12,131 nucleotides of DNA from Candidatus Bipolaricaulota bacterium. Lineage in GTDB: Bacteria > Bipolaricaulota > Bipolaricaulia > RBG-16-55-9 > DRXL01. The translations under genes and the position numbers were made by a program. Below are positions 6,233 through 12,131 of this stretch, piece by piece. Location: positions 1-12,131 of the forward strand of contig JAOAIA010000041.1 in NCBI GenBank assembly GCA_026414955.1. The letters are read 5' to 3'. The number at the start of each line of letters is the position of its first letter. Position 1 is the first letter of the stretch. The notes under the pieces are model-generated. The model did no database searches. It had not been told where the DNA came from and was given only the letters and a program-made list of their open reading frames with translations.

Positions 6233-8194
6233 ATGAAGCTCGAAGACATAAAAACGATAGCGGTGCTCGGCGCAGGCACAATGGGCCACGGCATCGCCGA
6301 GATCGCTGCCCTTGCCGGCTATCGAGTCAAGATGCGCGACATCAGCGAAGAGCTCGTGAAGAAGGGCTACGATCAGATCAGCTGGAGCCTGAAGAAACTC
6401 TCAGAAAAGGGCACGATCTCCCCCCACAAAGCCGACACGACCCTCAAGCTCATCACACCATTAGTTGACCTGAAAGAAGCCGTCTCCGACGCCGATCTCG
6501 TCATCGAAGCCGTCCCCGAAATTATGAGCTTAAAACTCGCGATCTTCAAGGAGATAGACACGCTCTCCCCCCCTCACGCGATCCTCGCCAGTAACACCAG
6601 CTCGCTCAGCATCTCCGAGCTGGGCCGCGTGACAGGGCGCCCCGACAAAGTCGTGGGAATGCACTTCTTCAGCCCCGTCGTGCGCATGGCCCTGGTGGAA
6701 GTCATCAAGGGCGAAAAAACCTCGGAAGAGACGATGCAGATCATCACCGAACTCGCGAAGAAGCTCGGCAAGACCCCCATCCGCGTGGAGAAGGACGTGC
6801 GCGGGTTTATCGTCAATAGACTCTTGATCGGCCCCTATCTCTTCGAGGCGGCATGGCTCGTCTCGCGCGGCGAAGCGACCATAGAAGAGATAGACAGCAG
6901 AATGAAATTTTATGAGAATCTCCCCATGGGGCCGTTCGAACTGCAAGACCTCACGGGGATCGACGTCGCGCACAATATCATGAAGGAAGCGGGCTTCGCC
7001 ATTCCCCCACTGATCGAGCAGGCCGTCAAAGACGGGCGCCTGGGCCGCAAGACCGGCCGCGGGTTTTATAACTATCGAGACGGGGGAGCCCAGTACTCCC
7101 GTGAAGCCGGCCAAAAATTCGATCCCCTGCCCCTCTATGCCCTCATGGTCAACGAGGCCGCATGGTTGATCGAGAACAAAGTCTCTACTGCCGAACAGAT
7201 CGATCTCGCATGTCAGTTGGGCTTGAACTTCCCCGAAGGGCTGCTGCGCCGCGCCGACAAAATCGGGCTAGATAAGCTGGTCGCGGAACTCGACCGACTC
7301 TATGCCAAGCACAAGGACCCACGCTACAAAGTCAATACCCTCTTAAAACAGATGGTACAGGCGGGCAAGACCGGCGCAGCCGCCGGTGAGGGATTCTATC
7401 AATACCACAAAGAGCAACGAGAGTACCAGACGATCAGAGTGGAGATTGACAAGAAGACCCACGTGGCGTATGTCACGCTGAACCGCCCGCAGCGCTTGAA
7501 CGCCATTAACTCGGAGATGCGCAAGGAGCTGCCCAAAGTCTTTTCAGAGCTGCGCGATGACCCCGACGTGCGCGTGATCGTGCTGCGGGGCGAGGGCGGG
7601 AAAGCCTTCAGCGCTGGGGCAGATATCACGGAGTTCACGCAGGGAAAACCCTATCAGTTTGTCGAGCTGGGCGAGTTTTTCAGGACCCCTGAACTCTGTC
7701 CCAAGCCCGTGATCGCAGCGATTGATGGGTTTGCGCTGGGCGGGGGCTTGGAGCTGGCGCTCGCCTGCGATTTTCGTCTGGCGAGCAAGCGCAGCGAAGT
7801 CGGCCAGCCCGAGATCCACTTGGGCCTGATCCCCGGGGGCGGAGGCACGCAGAGGCTCTTACGGTTGGTCGGCCCCGCGCGGGCCAAAGAACTCTGTATG
7901 CTGGGCGAGCGCATCAGCGCCGAGCAAGCTGCTCAGTGGGGCCTGATAGATCGCGTCTACGAGAACGAGACGTTCGAGCAAGAGGTCAAAGCGTTCGCCG
8001 AGAAGCTCGCGTCCCGTGCGCCCGTCGCCGTGCGCTTCCTCAAACAGATTATGAACGCTGGGGCAGATTGCTCTCTCGACGCGGCGCTCTTGTTAGAGCG
8101 CGAAGCGTTCGCGGTGCTCTTCACGACCGAAGACATGCTCGAAGGGGTCAACGCGTTCTTGAGCAAGAAGAAGCCGGAGTTCCAGGGGCGATAG
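6233..8194 (+). CDS. Bifunctional 3-hydroxyacyl-CoA dehydrogenase / enoyl-CoA hydratase
   Basis: A protein of 653 residues that should carry out two successive beta-oxidation-type steps: hydration of an enoyl-CoA and NAD-dependent oxidation of the (S)-3-hydroxyacyl-CoA, or the reverse. The NAD-binding domain comes first (GAGTMG at 14-19, SNTSS with N121, catalytic H144 in GMHFFSPV). Two 3-hydroxyacyl-CoA dehydrogenase C-terminal domains follow, at about 187-282 and 300-390. A crotonase domain occupies about 398-653. The crotonase has both catalytic glutamates, E507 (GGGLELAL) and E527 (GQPEIHLG), at the same spacing of 20 as rat E144/E164, and an oxyanion-hole GGGGTQRL. The order dehydrogenase-hydratase is the reverse of FadB/FadJ and is the arrangement known from Sulfolobales and some deep-branching bacteria. 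The dehydrogenase motif reads HFFSP where HFFNP is usual. The gene stands alone with its own promoter, so the pathway (fatty-acid degradation or short-chain acyl-CoA turnover) cannot be fixed from context. Confidence 0.93.
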   Translation: MKLEDIKTIAVLGAGTMGHGIAEIAALAGYRVKMRDISEELVKKGYDQISWSLKKLSEKGTISPHKADTTLKLITPLVDLKEAVSDADLVIEAVPEIMSLKLAIFKEIDTLSPPHAILASNTSSLSISELGRVTGRPDKVVGMHFFSPVVRMALVEVIKGEKTSEETMQIITELAKKLGKTPIRVEKDVRGFIVNRLLIGPYLFEAAWLVSRGEATIEEIDSRMKFYENLPMGPFELQDLTGIDVAHNIMKEAGFAIPPLIEQAVKDGRLGRKTGRGFYNYRDGGAQYSREAGQKFDPLPLYALMVNEAAWLIENKVSTAEQIDLACQLGLNFPEGLLRRADKIGLDKLVAELDRLYAKHKDPRYKVNTLLKQMVQAGKTGAAAGEGFYQYHKEQREYQTIRVEIDKKTHVAYVTLNRPQRLNAINSEMRKELPKVFSELRDDPDVRVIVLRGEGGKAFSAGADITEFTQGKPYQFVELGEFFRTPELCPKPVIAAIDGFALGGGLELALACDFRLASKRSEVGQPEIHLGLIPGGGGTQRLLRLVGPARAKELCMLGERISAEQAAQWGLIDRVYENETFEQEVKAFAEKLASRAPVAVRFLKQIMNAGADCSLDAALLLEREAFAVLFTTEDMLEGVNAFLSKKKPEFQGR

Positions 8195-8214
8195 TAGGGG
8201 TGAAGGTGACTCGT

Positions 8215-8243
8215 TTGACAGCCCTTCCTTCACGGCTTAAACT
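8215..8243 (+). promoter_or_regulatory. Promoter of the ABC transporter operon
   Basis: A perfect TTGACA (8215-8220) is followed after 17 bases by TAAACT (8238-8243, 4 of 6 to the consensus). It lies 21 bases after the stop of the preceding gene and 46 bases before the binding-protein start, so the operon need not depend on read-through. Confidence 0.5.
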
Positions 8244-8259
8244 TAGGGAACGAAGACCC

Positions 8260-8292
8260 ATGAACTATAACAGCTACGGTGATACGCTATGA
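8260..8292 (+). CDS. Possible 10-residue leader peptide
   Basis: An ATG-TGA frame encoding MNYNSYGDTL ends in an ATGA overlap with the start of the binding-protein gene. It lies just downstream of the putative promoter, within the expected mRNA. A purine stretch AGGGAACGA precedes it, but 7-10 bases away. It also contains GGTGAT (8278-8283), the ribosome site of the next gene, so translation of the leader could affect that start. No run of one amino acid suggests attenuation. It may be chance. Confidence 0.25.
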   Translation: MNYNSYGDTL

Positions 8293-9365
8293 ACAGTCCC
8301 ATGACACGGAGGGCATTTCTCGCGGCGACAGGCATTGCCCTTGCGGGCTTAGCATTAGGGAGAGCGCAGACACCCGCGCAACAGCCCAAGCCCATCCGCC
8401 TCAGCCTGATGCCCGCCCAAGATGTCGTCCCCCTGGCGTTTGCTTTGGAGCAAGGGCTTTTTAACAAATACGGGGTGAACATCGAGCTGGTCTGCGGCGG
8501 CAACGCTTTGGAACGCAACACCGCGTTTCTTGGGGGCCAGCTCGATGCCCTCGCGGTCGACTTAACCAGCGCCGTCTTGCTCTTGGGCCGCCAAGCCCCA
8601 GCAGCCATCGTCGGGACGGTCTTCGAACCCACCCCAGACCCACGCCATAACAACCAGACCGTCCGAACCCTCGCCATGCTCACGCACAAATTCAGCAACT
8701 ATCGCTCCGTCGAAGACATCATCAGGAGCGGCCCCAAGCGCCAGATCACGCTCGTTCAGCCCTCCGATATGGAATATCTCACGGACACGCTGCTCCAGTC
8801 CAAGGGGGTCAGAACCCGTGATCTCGATCAGTACTATAGCGGCGTCGAAGATTTCGACAAGATCCAAATAATCGCCCAGATGTTAGGGGCAGGCACGGTC
8901 AGCGTCCAAGTGGCGATCCTGCCCGAACCCCACGCGACACTCACCGAGGTTGTGGCCCAAGCCAACGGCGTCGAGATCATCACGCTCTCGGACTATAAAG
9001 GGCTGCGCGTCCCGCCGAGCGTGCTGCTCTTCAGCCGTCAACTCCTTCAAGAACGCGGCGAGAGCGTCCGCAAATTCTTCCACGCCTTCCGGGAATCCGT
9101 AACCGCCCTCAACGGAGGCTCGCGCGATTTTATCATTGACACGCTCATTCGTGCGGGCGTCAACATCTGCTTCCCGGAATTACGCGGTCAAGAGCTGAAA
9201 TTCCCCGAGGGGTGGCGGGATCACCTGCGCGTGCCGTACTTCCCGCAGCCGCGGGCGCTGCGCCCCGACGAGTTCGAGGCTCATGTCAGTTGGGCCTTGG
9301 AGAAACGCTATATTCGCGAGAAGCTCGCGTTCGCTGCCGTGACCGATTTTCGCTTTCTTGGCTGA
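8289..9365 (+). CDS. ABC transporter substrate-binding protein, NMT1/THI5-like (nitrate/sulfonate/taurine type)
   Basis: A protein of 358 residues. The signal peptide carries a twin-arginine pattern (TRRAFLA at residues 6-12), a hydrophobic core and a likely cleavage after GRA at residue 26. No lipobox Cys is seen. The mature part has the pattern of NMT1/SsuA-type binding proteins: SLMPAQDVVPLAFALEQGLF at the N-terminus, a GGQLDALAVDLTSAV segment (the usual place where such proteins have a D-x-G/A region), and a C-terminal lobe with VILP-type and helical segments. Ligands of this family include sulfonates, nitrate, taurine and pyrimidine thiamine precursors; the sequence does not show which applies. 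Start: ATG with GGTGAT at 8278-8283, 5 bases upstream. A second ATG at 8301, next to the RR motif, has no ribosome site. It is the first gene of the transporter operon and ends directly before the ATPase start. Confidence 0.85.
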   Translation: MNSPMTRRAFLAATGIALAGLALGRAQTPAQQPKPIRLSLMPAQDVVPLAFALEQGLFNKYGVNIELVCGGNALERNTAFLGGQLDALAVDLTSAVLLLGRQAPAAIVGTVFEPTPDPRHNNQTVRTLAMLTHKFSNYRSVEDIIRSGPKRQITLVQPSDMEYLTDTLLQSKGVRTRDLDQYYSGVEDFDKIQIIAQMLGAGTVSVQVAILPEPHATLTEVVAQANGVEIITLSDYKGLRVPPSVLLFSRQLLQERGESVRKFFHAFRESVTALNGGSRDFIIDTLIRAGVNICFPELRGQELKFPEGWRDHLRVPYFPQPRALRPDEFEAHVSWALEKRYIREKLAFAAVTDFRFLG

Positions 9366-10577
9366 ATGATCCGCATCGAAGGGCTGCGCTTGGAGTATCG
9401 CGATGGCCGTCAGGCCGTCCCGGTCTTAGACAATTTGTGTCTTGACATCGCCGCCGGGGAGAGCATCGCGATCTTGGGGCCGTCGGGATGCGGCAAGACA
9501 AGCCTGCTCTATGCGATCTGCGGCTTGGTGAAGCCGAGTTCTGGGCAGGTGATCGTAGACGGCCAACCCGTCGAGCGCCCGCGCCGTGACGTCGCCTTGA
9601 TTTTACAAGACTTGGGGCTATTGCCGTGGAAGACCGTGTGGAAGAACGCAAGCCTCTCGTTGGAGTTGGGAGGGGCGCCCTTGTCAGCCCCGGCGCTCAC
9701 GACCGAGGGGGCAGAGGGGCCGGGGCGAAGCGTTTTGATGCAGTGTCGTTCTCGATCAGCAGGGGCGACCGGCCGGTCGCCCCTACACTTCGAGGACGAA
9801 GCGCTGATGCACGAGTGGCGCCGCCGGAGAAAATCGCCCTTCTGGGCGTACTTCTGGCTGCTCGTGACCGGCGTATGGGCTGCGGGGCAACGCTTCTATC
9901 TCGACCGGCCCTTCTCGGCTGCGGTCTATCTGGTGACGCTGGGCCTATGGGCTATCGCCGGCGGCTTCTACTGGAACGAGATGCAGAAGATCGTCGAGTT
10001 CACTCCCGATGCCACTCTGAGCACACGGTTGTGGGGTGGCGGCTGGCCTCAGATTCTCTTGTTTCTCGTCGTGCTGGGGCTTTCGGCAGAGTTGCTGAGC
10101 CGTCTGATCTATGATCTGTTCACCATGCCCAGACAGATTCGCGAAGCCAATCTCTTGATTGCTCAACAAGTTCAGAGCGTCAAGCCGATCCTCGATGAGC
10201 TTGGGCTGGACAGCAGATTTTATGATCGCTATCCCCATCAGCTCTCCGGTGGGGAGCGCCAACGGGTGGCGCTGGCGCGAGCGCTCGCGACCCATCCCAA
10301 AGTCTTATTGATGGACGAGCCGTTAGCGGCCCTGGATGCGTTCAACCGGGAACGTATTCAAGACTTGCTCTTTCAATTATGGAAGGAGCGCGGCTTCACC
10401 CAGATCATCGTCACCCATGACGTCCAAGAAGCCGTGTTCTTAGGCTCGCGGATCGTGGTGCTCACCGAGCGTCCGGCGCGCGTGAAAGCGATCATCGAAA
10501 ACCCCTGTGTGGGGACATCGCGCACGAGCGCAGCGTTCTATGAAAAAGTCTTAGAACTGCGACGGGAGCTGGCATGA
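9366..10577 (+). CDS. NitT/TauT-type ABC transporter ATPase with an inserted TM2-like membrane domain
   Basis: A protein of 403 residues, where SsuB/TauB-type ATPases usually have about 250. The ATPase parts are complete: Walker A GPSGCGKT (38-45), Q-loop Q81 in LQDLGLLPW, signature LSGGERQR (293-300), Walker B VLLMDEP (313-319), D-loop, and switch His H351. Removing about residues 105-267 gives a protein of ordinary length and order, with LSLELGG joined to a KPILDELGL helix as in relatives. The extra part starts with a low-complexity stretch and a palindromic repeat, then encodes MHEWRRRRKS, hydrophobic segments at about 159-174, 186-204 and 229-253, and QRFYLDRP, which is TM2-domain-like. 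The frame is open across both junctions. Such an insert in the helical subdomain would be expected to disturb contact with the permease, unless it is spliced, separately translated, or a cloning or assembly artefact. The gene starts directly after the binding-protein stop and overlaps the permease gene by ATGA. Confidence 0.8.
   Translation: MIRIEGLRLEYRDGRQAVPVLDNLCLDIAAGESIAILGPSGCGKTSLLYAICGLVKPSSGQVIVDGQPVERPRRDVALILQDLGLLPWKTVWKNASLSLELGGAPLSAPALTTEGAEGPGRSVLMQCRSRSAGATGRSPLHFEDEALMHEWRRRRKSPFWAYFWLLVTGVWAAGQRFYLDRPFSAAVYLVTLGLWAIAGGFYWNEMQKIVEFTPDATLSTRLWGGGWPQILLFLVVLGLSAELLSRLIYDLFTMPRQIREANLLIAQQVQSVKPILDELGLDSRFYDRYPHQLSGGERQRVALARALATHPKVLLMDEPLAALDAFNRERIQDLLFQLWKERGFTQIIVTHDVQEAVFLGSRIVVLTERPARVKAIIENPCVGTSRTSAAFYEKVLELRRELA
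9678..10166 (+). other. In-frame insert with TM2-like domain inside the ATPase gene
   Basis: Boundaries are approximate and set by where similarity to SsuB/TauB-type ATPases should stop and resume. The left part (9678-9806) is low-complexity, GC-rich and includes the palindrome at 9761-9784. It reads like intergenic DNA that happens to be open. The right part (from ATG 9807) encodes a basic N-terminus, then GVWAAGQRFYLDRP between two hydrophobic helices, matching the TM2 pattern G-x-x-G-x-H/Q-RFYLGR, then a third hydrophobic helix. GAGG at 9792-9795 is a weak, distant ribosome site for that ATG, so the domain could once have been a separate small membrane protein. I see no flanking target duplication. 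Confidence 0.65.
9761..9784. repeat. 24-base perfect palindrome (REP/MITE-like)
   Basis: The sequence is AGGGGCGACCGG followed at once by its exact reverse complement, with no mismatch and no loop base. It is translated as part of GATGRSPLH in the ATPase reading frame. GC-rich perfect palindromes of this GGGGCGACC...GGTCGCCCC kind are known as dispersed intergenic repeats in several bacterial groups, so this is likely a repeat copy rather than coding sequence under selection. Only one copy is present in the window. Confidence 0.8.
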
Positions 10578-11344
10578 GGCGCCTGCAGAACTATCTTGTC
10601 GGGTATCTGTTGGGGGTTGTGCTCTTCTTGGGGCTGTGGTGGCTGGCGAGCTGGGCTGTGGCGACGTTTGCCGCCAAGCCCTTGCAGGGTGCTGTGCCCC
10701 CGCCGCTGCGCGCCATCGTCATTCTCCTTGACGAATGGCAGAGCCTAGTTCCCCATTTCTTCGCCAGTGGGTATCGGGTGCTGAGTGGGCTGCTCTTGTC
10801 CATTGTCATCGCCATGCCGTTGGGGTTGGTTATCGGCCACGAGCGTCTCTTAGACCGACTGCTCAGCCCTTCTATTTACTTGACGTACCCCATCCCGAAA
10901 GTCGTCTTTCTCCCGTTGCTGTTCGTGTTTTTGGGGATCTACGATGCCCCGAAGATCGGGCTGATCACGCTCGTTCTGGTCTTTCAATTGTTGCTCTCGA
11001 CGCGTGATGCAGCGAAGAGCATCCCGAAAAGCCATATTCTCGCGGTGGTCAGTGCTGGAGCGAGCAAGTGGCACATCTACAAACACGTGGTCTTGCCGGC
11101 GAGCCTGCCCGCGATGTTCTCGGCCTTGAGAGTATCCGTTGGTGTGGCGATCATGGCCTTGGCGCTCACGGAGGCGTTCGCGTCGCGGTACGGCCTGTGG
11201 CGCTATATCTATGACCAATGGTCACGCTACGGAAATTATGAGCACATGTTCGCGGGGATTCTCGCGATGGGCATTTTGGGATTGGTCTTTTATATTATCA
11301 TTGATCTGATTGAGCGGTGGGTCTGCAAATGGCAGTACGTATGA
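10574..11344 (+). CDS. ABC transporter permease, NitT/TauT (SsuC-like) family
   Basis: An integral membrane protein of 256 residues with about six hydrophobic segments: near 9-30, 72-92, 105-125 and 130-145, one around 185-205, and a last one at 220-245. It has the binding-protein-dependent permease domain. The cytoplasmic EAA-type loop that docks to the ATPase reads DAAKSIPKSHILAVVSAGAS and continues KWHIYKHVVLPASLPAMFSA, close to the SsuC/TauC consensus. It overlaps the ATPase gene by ATGA at its start and nadK by ATGA at its end. It would form the membrane channel of the importer with the neighbouring binding protein and ATPase. Confidence 0.9.
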   Translation: MRRLQNYLVGYLLGVVLFLGLWWLASWAVATFAAKPLQGAVPPPLRAIVILLDEWQSLVPHFFASGYRVLSGLLLSIVIAMPLGLVIGHERLLDRLLSPSIYLTYPIPKVVFLPLLFVFLGIYDAPKIGLITLVLVFQLLLSTRDAAKSIPKSHILAVVSAGASKWHIYKHVVLPASLPAMFSALRVSVGVAIMALALTEAFASRYGLWRYIYDQWSRYGNYEHMFAGILAMGILGLVFYIIIDLIERWVCKWQYV

Positions 11345-12112
11345 CGCTTCGGAAGATCTTAGTCGTAGCGAATCTCGCCAAGCCCCAGATCGAAGCGGCG
11401 CTTGAGCGCCTGAGACATTGGGCAGACGCGAAGAAAATCTCGGTGTCCGTGCGAGCCGGCATTGATACCAGCCCTCTCTTGGAGAGCGATTTCGATCTCG
11501 TCGTGACCCTGGGCGGAGATGGGACTTTTCTCAAAGGAGCCAGAACGGCTGCCGAGCTTGATCGGCCTGTCCTTGGGATCAACTTGGGAAGCTTGGGGTT
11601 CTTGACTTCAGTCGGCATTGATGACCTCGAAACAGCCCTGGAGCAGGTGCTCATAGAGAGATTCACTCTGGAGACGCGCATGAGGGTCGAAGCCCAGATC
11701 CTAGGGATGACAGCAACACCGTGCACGGCGCTCAACGAGATCGGCTTCGTTCACACCGAGATCAACCGACGCACGGAGATCGAGCTTTTCTTAGGGGAAC
11801 GCTCCCTGGGGTCATACCCCGGAGACGGCGTCTTGATTGCGACACCGACAGGGTCTACAGCATATGCGCTCTCCGCTGGTGGGCCAGTCATTGAGCCGAC
11901 GATGGACTGCCTTTTAGTTACACCATTGGCATCCCATCGGTTGGGCGTGCGCCCGCTGGTGCTCCCCAGCACGAGCGTCCTGATAGTTCTAGCCAAACGC
12001 CCCGCGCACGTGCTCGCCGACGGCGATCCCGTGACAGTGCTTTCCCCCGGCATGACTGTCGAGATTCGCAAGGCTGTAAGGCCGACGCGGCTCATCCGGC
12101 TCAGCTCGGACT
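11341..12112 (+). CDS. nadK: NAD kinase, 3' end cut by the adapter
   Basis: About 257 codons are present and no stop is reached before the adapter at 12113; complete NAD kinases are usually 280-300 residues. The enzyme phosphorylates NAD to NADP with ATP or polyphosphate. Motifs in order: GGDGTFL (58-64, catalytic D60), LGINLGSLGFL, NE (132-133), GDG (161-163), then TPTGSTAYALSAGGP and LLVTPLASH. After the adapter begins, the frame reads the artificial SYTH, which is not part of the protein. The start overlaps the permease stop by ATGA, so it is probably translated from the transporter mRNA. A link between NADP supply and the imported ligand is possible but unproven. Confidence 0.93.
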
Positions 12113-12131
12113 CTGTCTCTTATACACATCT
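12113..12131 (-). other. Tn5 mosaic end / Nextera adapter (not genomic)
   Basis: The last 19 bases are CTGTCTCTTATACACATCT, the reverse complement of the first 19. This is the second tagmentation end of the same fragment, and it interrupts nadK artificially. Confidence 0.97.

Noticed and set aside
1..12131. CRISPR array, tRNA or rRNA genes, complete insertion sequence
   Set aside because: No spaced direct repeats, no cloverleaf or rRNA-like stretch, and no transposase motif were found by reading both strands.

Overview
This window is a 12.1-kb piece of bacterial DNA. A 19-base Tn5 mosaic end (Nextera tagmentation adapter) lies at each end, in inverted orientation, so genomic sequence runs only from 20 to 12112. 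The gene style is bacterial: sigma70-like promoters, Shine-Dalgarno sites of the AGGAGG and GGTGATC kind, ATGA overlaps inside operons, Tat and Sec signal peptides, and comF and dprA. The DNA is fairly GC-rich. I cannot place the phylum; an uncultivated, deep-branching, possibly thermophilic lineage is only a guess.

Region 1 (60-3206): a strong promoter drives three co-directional genes, each exported. They encode a fused cytochrome c / copper type II monooxygenase-like protein, a small cupredoxin with a His in the usual axial Met position, and a Tat-exported molybdopterin oxidoreductase of the sulfite oxidase family. Together they look like a cell-surface or periplasmic redox module.

Region 2 (3255-5785): a possible 21-residue, very basic micro-ORF has its own promoter and ribosome binding site. 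A second promoter follows, then comF, dprA and a PD-(D/E)XK (DUF559/Vsr-like) nuclease gene. comF and dprA overlap by ATGA, and the dprA stop lies inside the ribosome binding site of the nuclease gene. The theme is DNA uptake or processing.

Region 3 (5786-6232): on the minus strand lies a decayed VapC-type PIN-domain toxin gene, with an early frameshift and a missing middle. The promoter of the next gene lies beyond it.

Region 4 (6233-8194): one gene encodes a bifunctional 3-hydroxyacyl-CoA dehydrogenase / enoyl-CoA hydratase in the archaeal-like domain order, for fatty-acid or short-chain acyl-CoA metabolism.

Region 5 (8215-12112): a promoter, a possible 10-codon leader peptide, and a tightly packed operon for a nitrate/sulfonate/thiamine-precursor-type ABC importer (binding protein, ATPase, permease). 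The operon ends in NAD kinase, which is cut by the right-hand adapter. The ATPase is the strangest item in the window. An in-frame insert of about 490 bases, carrying a 24-base perfect palindrome and a TM2-like membrane domain, sits between its Q-loop and its ABC signature.
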